Source: Tenericutes bacterium MZ-XQ
Lineage (GTDB): Bacteria > Bacillota_I > Bacilli_A > Acholeplasmatales > Acholeplasmataceae
Length of the DNA stretch: 64,000 bases
Reading direction: 5' to 3'
Assembly: GCA_002838205.1 (NCBI GenBank)
Contig: CP017950.1
Span: 1,990,858-2,054,857, forward strand
Part shown: positions 17,621 to 27,129 of the stretch, piece by piece
Layout: each line of letters starts with the position of its first letter
How positions within the stretch are numbered: the first letter of the stretch is position 1
Position numbers and translations under genes: made by a program
Notes under the pieces: model-generated
Database searches by the model: none
Seen by the model: the letters and a program-made list of their open reading frames with translations, nothing else
What the model was told of the DNA's origin: nothing

Positions 17621-18178
17621 TTACGACTCAATCCAATCATAGAGATCTTCTTTTCGCTTAGGTTTATTGAAAATTTTTTCTGGGTTTTCATAGCCTAAAC
17701 ATACTGCGTATAGTGGCTTATATCCTTCTTTAATATTCAACTTATCCATTGAACTTGGATCTAAAAAATAGTGTTTTATAAGTTCTACCCATAAAGACCC
17801 AATATTTAAAGAGGTAGCTGCTAAAAGCATATTCTCAATTGCTGCACTGCAATCTTCGACTGGAGAATATGCTTTCTCACTCACTGAAATGATGACAACT
17901 GTAGGTGCATGATGAAGCACATGATACTTCTCATTGTTTCCGTATTTTGAGACCCAATCGATATCGGAGTCCTTCATATAAGATTTTGCAACTTCACTCA
18001 TTTCATCGATTAGTTTTGCATTTCTAATAATCGTAAATCTAACTGGTTGTGTGTTGTGCCCACTTGGAGCTTCTATACCCGCTTTAACAATCGTTTCAAC
18101 AATATCTTTCGATATTTGCTTATCTAAAAATTTTCTAACGCTTTTTCTTTTGTATATATTATTTATAACATCATTCAT
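17621..18178 (-). CDS. Nitroreductase-family flavoprotein
   Basis: A 185-residue FMN-dependent NAD(P)H oxidoreductase of the nitroreductase fold. The FMN phosphate-binding start YKRKSVRKFLDKQIS, the APSGHNTQPVRFTII segment and the AAIENMLLAATSLNIGSLWV helix are all recognisable. The physiological substrate cannot be inferred; candidates are quinones, nitro compounds or flavins. AAAGGTGG precedes the ATG, and the gene appears monocistronic. Confidence 0.88.
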   Translation of the reverse strand: MNDVINNIYKRKSVRKFLDKQISKDIVETIVKAGIEAPSGHNTQPVRFTIIRNAKLIDEMSEVAKSYMKDSDIDWVSKYGNNEKYHVLHHAPTVVIISVSEKAYSPVEDCSAAIENMLLAATSLNIGSLWVELIKHYFLDPSSMDKLNIKEGYKPLYAVCLGYENPEKIFNKPKRKEDLYDWIES

Positions 18179-18269
18179 ATCACGACCACCTTTCTTCTCA
18201 TGCCTAGTTTATCTTTTTAGAATTTCATTGTCAAGCCGTATTTCACAAAAAGAAAAAGGCTTATCGCCT

Positions 18270-19430
18270 TTATTCTTGAGATTTCTTAAAGTATTTTTTA
18301 TCATCATACATCATAAGATCTAAGTGTTCAAAAAAACTTGGTAAATCTACATATGTATGTTCATCATAGATGCCCTTACCTAAACTTAAACTTATAGAAA
18401 AATCGTATGGTGATTTTTTATTGAACTCGTGAATCACGTGTTCAATGCGATTCATAATCTCATTGACTATGTCTTTTTTATCACTAATAATAACAATAAC
18501 AAACTCGTCTCCGCCAATTCTAAAGATGTAATCTTGAGATCTAATGGTCGATTTTAATAATTTGGAAACATGAACTAGAATCTCATCACCAACACGATGT
18601 CCATATTGATCGTTGATGTTTTTAAAATCATTGATATCGACCATAATACCAGAAACAGTCAAGCTTTTATGCTTCATATATGATAAGTCTCTAACGATGG
18701 TCTCATATTCTCTTCTGTTAAACAATCCAGTTAAAAAGTCAGTTGATGTTATTCTCGACTGAATATAAATATAAATCATCAATTGAGAAACAACTAAACT
18801 GCTCCATATCATATTAATATCATTAAAAATCATCAATATGCTTGTTGCGAAAAATGGTGGTAGTGAAAATAATAGTAAAGGTAAAAACTCTTTTTTTCTT
18901 ACTTTTTCTTTATGTTTGATAATATCGTAGTTAGCAATCATAATAACTAAAAACGATGAAAGCGCAACGATGTAGTGATGTGGTCCTCTAGAAAAATCAT
19001 TCAAATCGCTGATATTAAAGATTATGTCTTGAAAATAACTTGCAATCACAAAACCAAAATTTATAATGAAAATAATACCTGGAATGATAGAAAATTTTAT
19101 CAAACGTTTACGACTACCAAAAATATTTGTATCTACATAATAGATCCATAATAGTCCGAACAGAGGAGGCAAAGTAAAATACACACCTACACTTGTGTGT
19201 AATACAATGCTTGCAACAATGCCTTCAGTTCCATTTAATAGAATGATGATTGAATCTAGAATAATTAAAGAAAGATTCACTCCAATTAGATAAAAGAAAA
19301 CTTTGTTAATATAGTTTTTCCAATTCAGTTGTCTAATCAGTGAAAAAAACAAAATCACCAAAACAACGCTCGATATGAGGTTCTTCTGTATCTCAATGAA
19401 CAGTGTCACCACCCCCAAATACCTTATCAT
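18270..19430 (-). CDS. Membrane-bound diguanylate cyclase (GGDEF)
   Basis: A 386-residue protein with about seven or eight hydrophobic segments in the first 215 residues and a C-terminal GGDEF domain. The active-site loop is intact (RIGGDEFVIV), and an inhibitory I-site RSQD lies five residues before it, so the enzyme should make c-di-GMP and be product-inhibited. The N-terminal membrane region does not match a sensor I can name. The start at 19430 lacks a clear Shine-Dalgarno site and may be internal. No c-di-GMP effector or EAL protein is present in the window. Confidence 0.88.
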   Translation of the reverse strand: MIRYLGVVTLFIEIQKNLISSVVLVILFFSLIRQLNWKNYINKVFFYLIGVNLSLIILDSIIILLNGTEGIVASIVLHTSVGVYFTLPPLFGLLWIYYVDTNIFGSRKRLIKFSIIPGIIFIINFGFVIASYFQDIIFNISDLNDFSRGPHHYIVALSSFLVIMIANYDIIKHKEKVRKKEFLPLLLFSLPPFFATSILMIFNDINMIWSSLVVSQLMIYIYIQSRITSTDFLTGLFNRREYETIVRDLSYMKHKSLTVSGIMVDINDFKNINDQYGHRVGDEILVHVSKLLKSTIRSQDYIFRIGGDEFVIVIISDKKDIVNEIMNRIEHVIHEFNKKSPYDFSISLSLGKGIYDEHTYVDLPSFFEHLDLMMYDDKKYFKKSQE

Positions 19431-19682
19431 TATATTATCACAAAATGATAAAATATAACTTTCATCTTTATGTCATAATCATGAAGAAATCAATACTTTT
19501 CCTTAAAATCTTCTAAATTCCATAAAAACTTTGAATACTTATGCTTTTTTACGTAGTTGTATATGATTTTATCATATAAGGTCTTTTACTATTTTACCAA
19601 AAAAATAACTGTGTTCAAGATAAATACTGATTTTGTATAACTCATAATTGAATAATAACCTTACGTTTGGTAAAATGATTAT

Positions 19683-19791
19683 GCCAAACAAGAATAGTGA
19701 ATAGAATACCTTTTAAGTTGATGTCTTTAATCAACCAGCTTGGACACTATTTCTTGTTTGGCGATAAGAAAGTTCCTATTCAAGCTGGTTG
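19683..19791 (+). promoter_or_regulatory. Two mutually entangled hairpins in the transposase leader
   Basis: GCCAAACAAGAATAG (19683-19697) pairs with CTATTTCTTGTTTGGC (19747-19762) with one bulge. CAACCAGCTTG (19732-19742), inside that loop, pairs perfectly with CAAGCTGGTTG (19781-19791) just upstream of the ribosome binding site. The two stems can form only as a pseudoknot or as alternatives. Such leaders in other IS families limit transposase translation from external read-through transcripts; here that role is inferred. Confidence 0.55.
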
Positions 19792-19827
19792 CTTAAGGAC
19801 ATTTATCATTTAAGGAGTCTACCAAAC

Positions 19828-20874
19828 ATGAATCAAGCTATAACACCAGAAACATTGTACCCAATCATTCAAACTTTATGTGCTGATGATTATAATGAAC
19901 TGCTTAAGAAAATGCAGCTGAATCAAAAGATAATCAATGATGCTGCGAATGCTCTTCATAAAATCATCTTTAGAGAGCGTCGAGTTCCTAACGGATATGT
20001 TAGAAACGGTAAGACACCTACTGGTCGTCAAAAGTATCTCAATCCTCAAACCAGTAGATCTATTTCAGATACCCATCATTCCATCGTTCGTTACTCCAAG
20101 AAGTCATATGAACAGTGGTTGATGTTTATCAAATGTATGCTCTATGGTCTATCTTTAAGAAAGAGTGCATCTGAAGTTGGGATTTCAACGACTACTGCCT
20201 TTGCGTGGCGTCATAAAGTCATCGAAGCGATGAAAGACTATCAGGAAGTTGTCAAACTGTCTGGGGAAATAGAGATTGATGAAACTTATTTTCTTCTTAA
20301 CATGAAGGGTCCTTGGAAAGGTAAACAAATGCCAAGATCTGCTAAGAAGAAAGGTGAACCCGCCGTTTTACGTGGTGTTTCTAATGAACATGTTTGTGTT
20401 CTTATCGCACTTGATGAAAATGATCAGGTTTTAACGAAGGTCGTTGGTCAAGGAAATCCGTGGAAAGATGATATCTTCGATGCCATTAAAGGTAAGGTTA
20501 AAGCGGGTAGTCATATCACATCAGATAGTAAATCATCTTATTTTGATATTGCTCATCAATTAGAATGTTCAGTTACACAAATTCCTTCTGGTGAACACAC
20601 CAAAGATGAATACAGTTTAGGAGTTATTAATAATTATCATAGTGAATTAAAAACCTGGTTTAGAAGATTTAGAGGCGTATCTACGAAACATTTAGAGGGT
20701 TACTTGATGTGGTTTAGGTTCATGAAGTATTTAAAGTATCAATTGGAGTATGACAAGCACTTAAATGCGGCATTAAAATATGTCATATCAAACCATGTTT
20801 CAATCAAATCAAGTGATATTCATCAAAGAGATTGGCCTATTGATATTTTTAAGCCATATCAGTATTTATCTTGA
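19828..20874 (+). CDS. IS1595-family (ISXO2-like) transposase
   Basis: A 348-residue DDE-type transposase. The ISXO2-like catalytic domain has EIEIDETYFLLNMKG (first Asp), SHITSDSKSSYFDIA (second Asp) and the family C-terminal motif YHSELKTWFRRFRGVSTKHLEGYLMWF. The N-terminal part contains an HTH (SLRKSASEVGISTTTAFAWRHKV) but no zinc ribbon. The start at 19828 has AAGGAG upstream; an in-frame TTG at 19789 sits in the leader hairpin and is unlikely. Confidence 0.85.
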   Translation: MNQAITPETLYPIIQTLCADDYNELLKKMQLNQKIINDAANALHKIIFRERRVPNGYVRNGKTPTGRQKYLNPQTSRSISDTHHSIVRYSKKSYEQWLMFIKCMLYGLSLRKSASEVGISTTTAFAWRHKVIEAMKDYQEVVKLSGEIEIDETYFLLNMKGPWKGKQMPRSAKKKGEPAVLRGVSNEHVCVLIALDENDQVLTKVVGQGNPWKDDIFDAIKGKVKAGSHITSDSKSSYFDIAHQLECSVTQIPSGEHTKDEYSLGVINNYHSELKTWFRRFRGVSTKHLEGYLMWFRFMKYLKYQLEYDKHLNAALKYVISNHVSIKSSDIHQRDWPIDIFKPYQYLS

Positions 20875-20930
20875 ACACAGTTAAAAAATTAAAAAATTAA
20901 ACATCTTTTTATAAATTGAATAAACTTATA

Positions 20931-22307
20931 TTATAATCTCTCTATTTTTTCAATATATTTTCCAATTTCAAACTTACGTTCTAACCCTTTATCATTCATG
21001 TATCTAAGTTTTCCAAAAATGGTTCGTTCTGTCCATGCTCTATCGTGTTTTCCAAAACACCATGCGACACCTGTGTAACTATTTGGGTCTCTACCATCTA
21101 TAAAATACTTGTTATTTAAATATAGAATGTTTTCATATGCTTTTTTAAACGATGGTGACCATTCAATTATTTTTTTTGCCCAGTACATACGCATATAATT
21201 GTGCATATATCCTGTAATTACCATTTCTTTCATTGCTGCATTAAAATATGGGTCATGCGTTTGAAATGTTTCATAATCTTTGGTGTCATAAACATAATCC
21301 CTGTGATCAAATTCATGAGCATTCATTGTTTGATATGCCCAGTCTTCTGTCATGGTTTCAAATGTATCATAACCCTCTTGATAAAAAACATAATTGAAGG
21401 CTAACTCTCTTCTAATAAGTAATTGCTCGACATATTGGTCAAAAGATTCACCTTTGATTTGTCCTTGCTCTAAAGCTATATATAATCGTTCTAACAATTC
21501 TAAACTTGAGATTTGTCCAAAATGAAGATACATGCTCATATGTGAAGTTGCATCTTTTGATGGATCGTTACTTTCTGGATATAAATCTGATTTATATAGT
21601 ATAAACTCACTAAAAAGTTTAGATGCTTCTAAGTATCCGCCCTTATAATAAATACTTCTTGGAACACTTTGATCAATATTCATATGATCAACCAAGTCAG
21701 CAACATCATCTAAATCGTTGTCGCTATGTAAATCAATGATTTGCTGACGATTCAAAACCGCAAGTTTTTTGAAATCTCTAAACTCTTCATATACTCTCTT
21801 AATCTTAGGTCGAATAGTATAAGCACCATATTCAGCCTTATTTGATGCGACATGTACTGGAACAATCAAATCTGTATCTACCATGTCGATATATAAAATC
21901 TCATCATTTTTGACATTGTGATATACATCTTTTCTCCATGTTCTTTGGTGTTTTAAATATCCTCGATCCATGATAAGTGCTTGAGCATCCTTTAAAAATG
22001 GGATGATCATCTCATGTGGTTTACCAAACTTAAGTACAAAACTTATACCTAACTTATTTAATAACTGTTTAACTTCTTTTAAACCTTCAAGCATAAAACT
22101 ATAACTTCTAGCGTTTGCTTCTGGATATTTATCATCTAGACCAAAAAAACAGACAAGTGGTAAATCAAAATGATTTGCCAAACGTATTGCATGATCTAGT
22201 GCATGGTTATAGTGCACTCGTTGAGATTGTTGCATCCAATAAATCACATATTTTCTGCTTGAATCTTTTTTACCATCCTTAATTTTTAGTAGACGCTCTT
22301 TGTGCAT
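20931..22307 (-). CDS. phr: Class II deoxyribodipyrimidine photolyase
   Basis: A 458-residue flavoenzyme that repairs cyclobutane pyrimidine dimers using blue light. The class II start YVIYWMQQSQRVHYNHAL, the VELLIRRELAFNYVFY-type region and the C-terminal ...YMHNYMRMYWAKKIIEWS and NSYTGVAWCFGKHDRAWTERTIFGKLRYM are diagnostic of class II rather than class I enzymes. AAGGGGA precedes the ATG. Light-repair suggests an environmental rather than strictly host-internal life, which is an inference. Confidence 0.93.
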   Translation of the reverse strand: MHKERLLKIKDGKKDSSRKYVIYWMQQSQRVHYNHALDHAIRLANHFDLPLVCFFGLDDKYPEANARSYSFMLEGLKEVKQLLNKLGISFVLKFGKPHEMIIPFLKDAQALIMDRGYLKHQRTWRKDVYHNVKNDEILYIDMVDTDLIVPVHVASNKAEYGAYTIRPKIKRVYEEFRDFKKLAVLNRQQIIDLHSDNDLDDVADLVDHMNIDQSVPRSIYYKGGYLEASKLFSEFILYKSDLYPESNDPSKDATSHMSMYLHFGQISSLELLERLYIALEQGQIKGESFDQYVEQLLIRRELAFNYVFYQEGYDTFETMTEDWAYQTMNAHEFDHRDYVYDTKDYETFQTHDPYFNAAMKEMVITGYMHNYMRMYWAKKIIEWSPSFKKAYENILYLNNKYFIDGRDPNSYTGVAWCFGKHDRAWTERTIFGKLRYMNDKGLERKFEIGKYIEKIERL

Positions 22308-22473
22308 ACAGTTCCCCTTAAAGTTCTATTATTTGGTTCAAATCAAACAATATCAATCCATCATTGTTCACTCATATTTTAACATGAAACAAGATTAATC
22401 TTGAATTTAAATCATTTTTGATCTACCTTGATAAACATGCGTGTTATAATCAAACTAATCAAGAATATGAAGA

Positions 22474-22498
22474 GATCAAAAGATTTAAATCTTTGATC
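22474..22498 (+). repeat. Inverted repeat in the leader of the cyclase-like gene
   Basis: GATCAAAAGATTT pairs with AAATCTTTGATC, a nearly perfect palindrome of 25 bp. It lies between a TATAAT at 22443-22448 and the ribosome binding site. It could be an operator or an mRNA hairpin; no match to a known site was recognised. Confidence 0.4.
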
Positions 22499-22530
22499 AA
22501 GTCATCATTTTATGACAAGGAGATCATTTT

Positions 22531-23484
22531 ATGTATCTAAAAAAAATAAAACATCCCGAACTCTTTCAAGGTAATAAAAAGAAAAATCATTACTTTGAAG
22601 GTTGGTATTATAAATTAGTTACAGCAGATCAAAAAGTATCCATTGCTTTTATTCCTGGAATCAGTATGAATCAGAAAGATCCGCATACATTTATTCAAGT
22701 ATTTGTCTCTAAAGGTGATGATTTAAAAACATATTACTTTAAGTTTAATAGTGATGATTTCATCTATAGTCATGATCAATTTCAAGTGCAAGTCAAAAAT
22801 AATCTATTTACTTTAAGCGAAGTTAACATATCTTTAGATCATGAGCTTATGACTGTTCAAGGAACCATTCACCTAAATCACCATATAGGTTTAAACAAAA
22901 ATTTGTATCAACCAAATATCATGGGACCTTTTGCATATCTACCATTTATGGAATGCAACCACGGTGTCATTAGTATGACATCAAATCTAAAAGGTAGCTT
23001 AACAATAAACAATGAAGTCTATGATTTTAGTGATGGTAAAGCATACATAGAAAAAGATTGGGGAAAATCCTTTCCTAAAGCCTATATCTGGTTACAAAGC
23101 AACCATTTTAATAATGAAAAAACATCCTTTATGTTTTCTTATGCAACCATACCTTTTATGGGTATGTCATTTAAAGGTCTCATCGTCAATTTAATCTACA
23201 ATCAAAAAGAATATAGATTTGCTACGTACAACTTAACAAAAATTTTAAAGAAAGAGATCCAAAAAGATACTATCAGTTTTATTTTGAAAAAAGGCAAATA
23301 CAAACTCTATGTGGATGCAAAAAAGGAGCATGAAATAGACCTAGTTTCACCATCATTTGGACTTATGAAAAATACAATCAAAGAAGGTTTATCTGGAACA
23401 ATTTCTTTGAAACTTTACGAAAATCAACAACTCATCTTTGAAGATATCGGTGAAAATGCCGGTATTGAGATTATGATGAAATAA
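22531..23484 (+). CDS. Tocopherol-cyclase-family protein
   Basis: A 317-residue protein of the tocopherol cyclase-like (lipocalin-related) family. Diagnostic segments are the N-terminal NHYFEGWYYKLVT, the middle PNIMGPFAYLPFMECNHGVISM and FSDGKAYIEKDWGKSFPKAYIWLQSNHF, followed by FSYATIPFMGMSFKGLI. No signal peptide is seen. Plant members cyclise tocopherol precursors, but bacterial homologues of this size in Firmicutes and Mollicutes have no proven substrate and no tocopherol pathway is present here. AAGGAGATC precedes the ATG. Confidence 0.82.
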   Translation: MYLKKIKHPELFQGNKKKNHYFEGWYYKLVTADQKVSIAFIPGISMNQKDPHTFIQVFVSKGDDLKTYYFKFNSDDFIYSHDQFQVQVKNNLFTLSEVNISLDHELMTVQGTIHLNHHIGLNKNLYQPNIMGPFAYLPFMECNHGVISMTSNLKGSLTINNEVYDFSDGKAYIEKDWGKSFPKAYIWLQSNHFNNEKTSFMFSYATIPFMGMSFKGLIVNLIYNQKEYRFATYNLTKILKKEIQKDTISFILKKGKYKLYVDAKKEHEIDLVSPSFGLMKNTIKEGLSGTISLKLYENQQLIFEDIGENAGIEIMMK

Positions 23485-23511
23485 AAAGCATATCGCATGA
23501 TATGCTTTTTT
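23484..23511 (+). terminator. Bidirectional terminator between the cyclase-like gene and phnE2
   Basis: AAAAGCATATC and GATATGCTTTT pair around GCAT, followed by TT. The genes on both sides converge on it. Confidence 0.85.
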
Positions 23512-23517
23512 CATAAA

Positions 23518-24324
23518 TTATCCATTAACAAGTTTTGCTCTGATTCTTGTAGAGAAGAAATCCACAATCAACACAACAATGATAATACCCCATAAAGCTG
23601 CTGAAGCATCTCTCCATCGACCTGCATTCATCGCTAAAATCAATGAAACCCCAATACCACCAGCACCAACGATACCTAAAACTGTGGCATTCTTAACATT
23701 AATCTCAAAACGATAAATAATTACAGATAACATACTTGCTGTCAGCTGAGGAATAATTCCGTATCTGATCTTTTGAAATGTTGTCGCACCTAATGCATCA
23801 AGCGCTTGTATAATACCGGGATCGATATCTTCAATAATCTCGATATAAAGTTTTGAGATCATACCAATGGATAAAACACCAATAGTTAATACCCCGGTCA
23901 TCGCTCCACCACCGGTTACTCTTACGAACATCAACGCTGTAATGAAAAACGGAAATGAACGAATCGTTGTAATGATTGTATTTCCAATAACACTAGGCAC
24001 TCTACCTACAATGTTTTTTGCAGTTAAAAATGCAAACGGAACAGATAAGATAGCACCGAGAAGGGTTCCTAAAAACGCAATACCAATGGTTTCAAACATG
24101 AGTCTAGGAATACTTCCAGCATGATAACTGAAAATTAAATCCCATGTAGGATTAAAGAATGATCTAAACAAGTTTCTTGCGATATTAATACCCTCTTCAA
24201 AAATACCAGGATAATTAATAACATCCAAACTCCATATGAAGAGTGCTAAAATAATGACAGCAGCAATCGTATTTCTAACGGTATGTTTTGGGCGTCTTTC
24301 ATAAGCCAATAATACGTCATTCAT
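23518..24324 (-). CDS. phnE: PhnE-type ABC transporter permease, second copy
   Basis: A 268-residue inner-membrane permease with about six hydrophobic segments. The ABC-coupling loop is DIDPGIIQALDALGATTFQKIRYGIIPQL and the C-terminal permease signature is TVLGIVGAGGIGVSL, both typical of PhnE. It pairs with the upstream permease (one-base TAATG overlap) to form a heterodimeric channel. Last gene of phnC-D-E-E, although here phnD comes first. Confidence 0.9.
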   Translation of the reverse strand: MNDVLLAYERRPKHTVRNTIAAVIILALFIWSLDVINYPGIFEEGINIARNLFRSFFNPTWDLIFSYHAGSIPRLMFETIGIAFLGTLLGAILSVPFAFLTAKNIVGRVPSVIGNTIITTIRSFPFFITALMFVRVTGGGAMTGVLTIGVLSIGMISKLYIEIIEDIDPGIIQALDALGATTFQKIRYGIIPQLTASMLSVIIYRFEINVKNATVLGIVGAGGIGVSLILAMNAGRWRDASAALWGIIIVVLIVDFFSTRIRAKLVNG

Positions 24325-25205
24325 TATGTTAACCTCCTTCTAAGATATTGTGAGAGGTTTTCAACAACTAATACAACGACAAGAAGTGAAAGAACAATCA
24401 CTGATACATTTCCAAATTTATTTAATTGCATTTGATCGTTTAAGACTCTACCAATACCACCAGCGTTGACAAATCCTAAGATTGCTGAAGCTCTTAAATT
24501 TATTTCAAATGTATATAGTACAATCGAGTAAAAACGACCAAGTATTTGTGGTACAATCGCTGCTCTAAAAGCTTCAAGTTTAGTTGCTCCTGTTGCTTCT
24601 ATTGCAATAAATGCACCCATATCTAAACCTTCTATAACTTCAAATAGCATTTTAGTAATAATACCAAATGTAAATAAAATGGTTGCTAAAACACCAATAA
24701 ATGTTCCATAATCAAAAATATAAGAAAAGATTAATGCGTATACTAATGTTGGAAAAGTTCTAATAACTGCTAAAAAAGATTTTACAATGTTAGGTACAGG
24801 ATTTTTTGCACCCATAATATTTCTTGATGCTAATATTGCAACTGGAACAGATAGAATAGCACCAATAAATGTTCCGATTAATGATATTTGAATCGTCTCA
24901 ACCATTGGTGTTACAACATTGCTCGCATAATCTATATTAAACTCTGCAATCATGTCGCCAAGAATGGTAAAGAAGTTGGGGATGTTTCTTATGAAGAAAT
25001 TAAATCCCACACGATTAAAATAATTTTGAATGATGTTAAACCAAAAATAAAGAAACACAGCTATAACTATAGATGCATAAAAAATATTATTTGACTTAGG
25101 TTTTACAATAAATGATCCATCATGAAGATGGGTAGTTCTTTTTATCTCGCTCTTTTGTTTGTAACTTTTGAAAAAATTATTGATCTTTGAACATAATGTC
25201 TTCAT
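24324..25205 (-). CDS. phnE: PhnE-type ABC transporter permease, first copy
   Basis: A 293-residue permease. It has an N-terminal cytosolic extension of about 45 residues, then about six transmembrane segments, the coupling loop EGLDMGAFIAIEATGATKLEAFRAAIVPQI and SAILGFVNAGGIGRVL. It overlaps the end of phnC by 29 bp if the first ATG is used, and a start further in is possible. It forms the pore with the following permease. Confidence 0.88.
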   Translation of the reverse strand: MKTLCSKINNFFKSYKQKSEIKRTTHLHDGSFIVKPKSNNIFYASIVIAVFLYFWFNIIQNYFNRVGFNFFIRNIPNFFTILGDMIAEFNIDYASNVVTPMVETIQISLIGTFIGAILSVPVAILASRNIMGAKNPVPNIVKSFLAVIRTFPTLVYALIFSYIFDYGTFIGVLATILFTFGIITKMLFEVIEGLDMGAFIAIEATGATKLEAFRAAIVPQILGRFYSIVLYTFEINLRASAILGFVNAGGIGRVLNDQMQLNKFGNVSVIVLSLLVVVLVVENLSQYLRRRLT

Positions 25206-25947
25206 CAGTTAACTCTCTTCCGTAGACTTTCTTTAAAATTTCTTCCGTAACCGCTTTAGAGTCGCCATCGTATACAACTTCGCCTTGATTGATTCCAATC
25301 ACTCTTGTGGCATATTTCAACGCTAAATCAACGTGATGCATGTTGACAAGAATTGTAATATTTTCTTCTTTGTTGATTCTTTGGAAATCACTCATAATCT
25401 GATTTGCAGTAATTGGATCTAAAGATGCTACTGGTTCATCCGCTAAAATAATATCTGGGTTTTGAGCGAGAGTGCGTGCTAAAGCAACACGCTGTTGTTG
25501 TCCACCCGATAATTGATCAGCGCGAATATAAGCTTTTTCTAAAATTCCCACTTTATTTAGGGATTCTAGTGCAAGAAGTTTATCTCTTTTGGAGTATAAC
25601 CCGAGAAGACTTTGCATAAAATTCATGTCTGGAACTCTTGCAGCTAAAACATTGTTTAATACATTTGTGCGATTAACTAAATTAAACGATTGAAAAACCA
25701 TACCTACATGTCTTCTAAATCTTCTAAGCTCTACACCTTTCAAATCATTAACATGTTGATCATTTACGATGATCTCTCCATCTGTTATATCAATCATTCT
25801 ATTAACTAGTTTAATGAGTGTTGATTTCCCAGCACCACTTAATCCTATGATTGCTACAAACTCTCCTGGATGTATGACTAAATTTACATTTTTTAGTGCT
25901 TGAACACCATTAGGGTATATCTTTGAAACATTTTGAAACTTAATCAT
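25177..25947 (-). CDS. phnC: Phosphonate-type ABC transporter ATPase
   Basis: A 256-residue ATPase with Walker A GLSGAGKSTLIKLV, Q-loop VGMVFQSFNL, signature LSGGQQQRVALARTL and Walker B DIILADEPVASLDP, closest in form to PhnC. It energises the two PhnE permeases. AAAGGAG precedes the ATG. In other bacteria PhnC systems import phosphonates, phosphite or related phosphorylated compounds; the substrate here is not fixed by sequence. Confidence 0.92.
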   Translation of the reverse strand: MIKFQNVSKIYPNGVQALKNVNLVIHPGEFVAIIGLSGAGKSTLIKLVNRMIDITDGEIIVNDQHVNDLKGVELRRFRRHVGMVFQSFNLVNRTNVLNNVLAARVPDMNFMQSLLGLYSKRDKLLALESLNKVGILEKAYIRADQLSGGQQQRVALARTLAQNPDIILADEPVASLDPITANQIMSDFQRINKEENITILVNMHHVDLALKYATRVIGINQGEVVYDGDSKAVTEEILKKVYGRELTDEDIMFKDQ

Positions 25948-26034
25948 TATGAAAACTCCTTTTGAATAAATATAGGCTTAATATGCATTCTCATACTAAG
26001 CCTATCTATTATTTAAATATTTTTAAATTGTTGA

Positions 26035-27096
26035 TTAGCCGTTAATTAAATCGTTTGCAGCACGAGCGCCATCATAATCAGAATCATCTGCTCTTGTATA
26101 ACCTTGGTGGCTATAAACTGAGAAAATATCCTTAACCATTTCAAACACACCTGCAACTGGTTTAGGAAGTGGTGTTTCATCACTTACTAAATTGATAAAT
26201 GCTTGTTCGATAGCTGCTTGTAAATCATCATCTACAGTTTTCTTAGAAACTGTAATTGTATCATTATAAACACCTTCTGTTACAAATACAACATCTGTTT
26301 CATCCCAAATAGATTCAGTGCGACCATATCCGCCTTCATCACTTGAAATCCACTCATCTGCATAATCTCTTCTGAAATCTGCATAACCGAATGCGATATC
26401 AACTTGGCCTGATGCTAACGCAGCTGCTGCTCCGCCGTATCCAGATACTTGAATCACATTTGCTTGTGGAAGATCATTTAATGTTTTACCAAATAATGTG
26501 TTAAACAATAATGATGGGTAAACACGACCTGCAGAAGATGTAACTGATTGTACACCAACTTTAACATCTTGTAAGTCTTCCCAAGTTAAAGATTCTCCAC
26601 CATTTACTTTAGCAGCAAGTTCTCTACCTTTTGCTGAAGTACCTGCAACAGCAATTGAACGATAGTAAGTAACTTGTTTTGTTGAATCACCAGTAGTTGG
26701 TTTGTTGTCGTTCCAGTCTTTTGGATTATCTGAATCGTTGTTTAATCCAGCACGAGTAGCTGTTAAAGCAACATCCATATTTTCTCCATCAGCATATACA
26801 GCATAAGTACCACCAGGAATAAATCCAACATCAGCAGTACCAGCATCAAGTGCTTGACCAACTGCTTCATAAGAAGTACCTACATAAACACTTACTGTTT
26901 CGAAATCATAACCAAGTTCAGCTAATTCTGCCTTTAATACTTCTGGCAAATAACTAATACCTTGAACTAACGTAGCATTGTCTCTTGAAGGAACGAAGAA
27001 TACGCTTAAATCTGTTTTTTCTTCAGCTTCACCACAAGCAGCAAGCCCTAGCAATGTTACAAAAGCTAATGTAAATAACACTAATTTTTTGTACAT
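26035..27096 (-). CDS. phnD: PhnD-type substrate-binding lipoprotein
   Basis: A 353-residue binding protein with a lipoprotein signal peptide ending LLGLAAC-G. The periplasmic-binding fold of the phosphate/phosphite/phosphonate group includes VFFVPSRDN, GTADVGFIPGGTYAVY, VGVQSVTSSAGRVYPSLLF and SGQVDIAFGYADFRRDY. First gene of phnD-C-E-E, downstream of a long structured leader. It is not followed by any C-P lyase or phosphonatase gene, so the imported ligand may be a phosphate ester or nucleotide-like compound rather than a phosphonate. Confidence 0.9.
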   Translation of the reverse strand: MYKKLVLFTLAFVTLLGLAACGEAEEKTDLSVFFVPSRDNATLVQGISYLPEVLKAELAELGYDFETVSVYVGTSYEAVGQALDAGTADVGFIPGGTYAVYADGENMDVALTATRAGLNNDSDNPKDWNDNKPTTGDSTKQVTYYRSIAVAGTSAKGRELAAKVNGGESLTWEDLQDVKVGVQSVTSSAGRVYPSLLFNTLFGKTLNDLPQANVIQVSGYGGAAAALASGQVDIAFGYADFRRDYADEWISSDEGGYGRTESIWDETDVVFVTEGVYNDTITVSKKTVDDDLQAAIEQAFINLVSDETPLPKPVAGVFEMVKDIFSVYSHQGYTRADDSDYDGARAANDLING

Positions 27097-27129
27097 AAAT
27101 TCACTTTTCTCCTCTATTTTTTTTATTTG

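Larger units (their letters stand above)
19606..20883 (+). mobile_element. IS1595-like insertion sequence, complete
   Basis: Perfect 26-bp inverted ends run from TAACTGTG (19606-19631) to its reverse complement (20858-20883). They enclose one transposase gene, whose stop codon lies inside the right repeat. Total 1278 bp. The flanks are A-rich on both sides and no convincing target duplication could be seen. It lies between the photolyase gene and the diguanylate cyclase gene without breaking either. Confidence 0.85.

Noticed and set aside
19590-20895. 8-bp target duplication of the IS1595-like element
   Set aside because: Both flanks are A-rich and match only loosely (7 of 8), which is not convincing in this sequence context.
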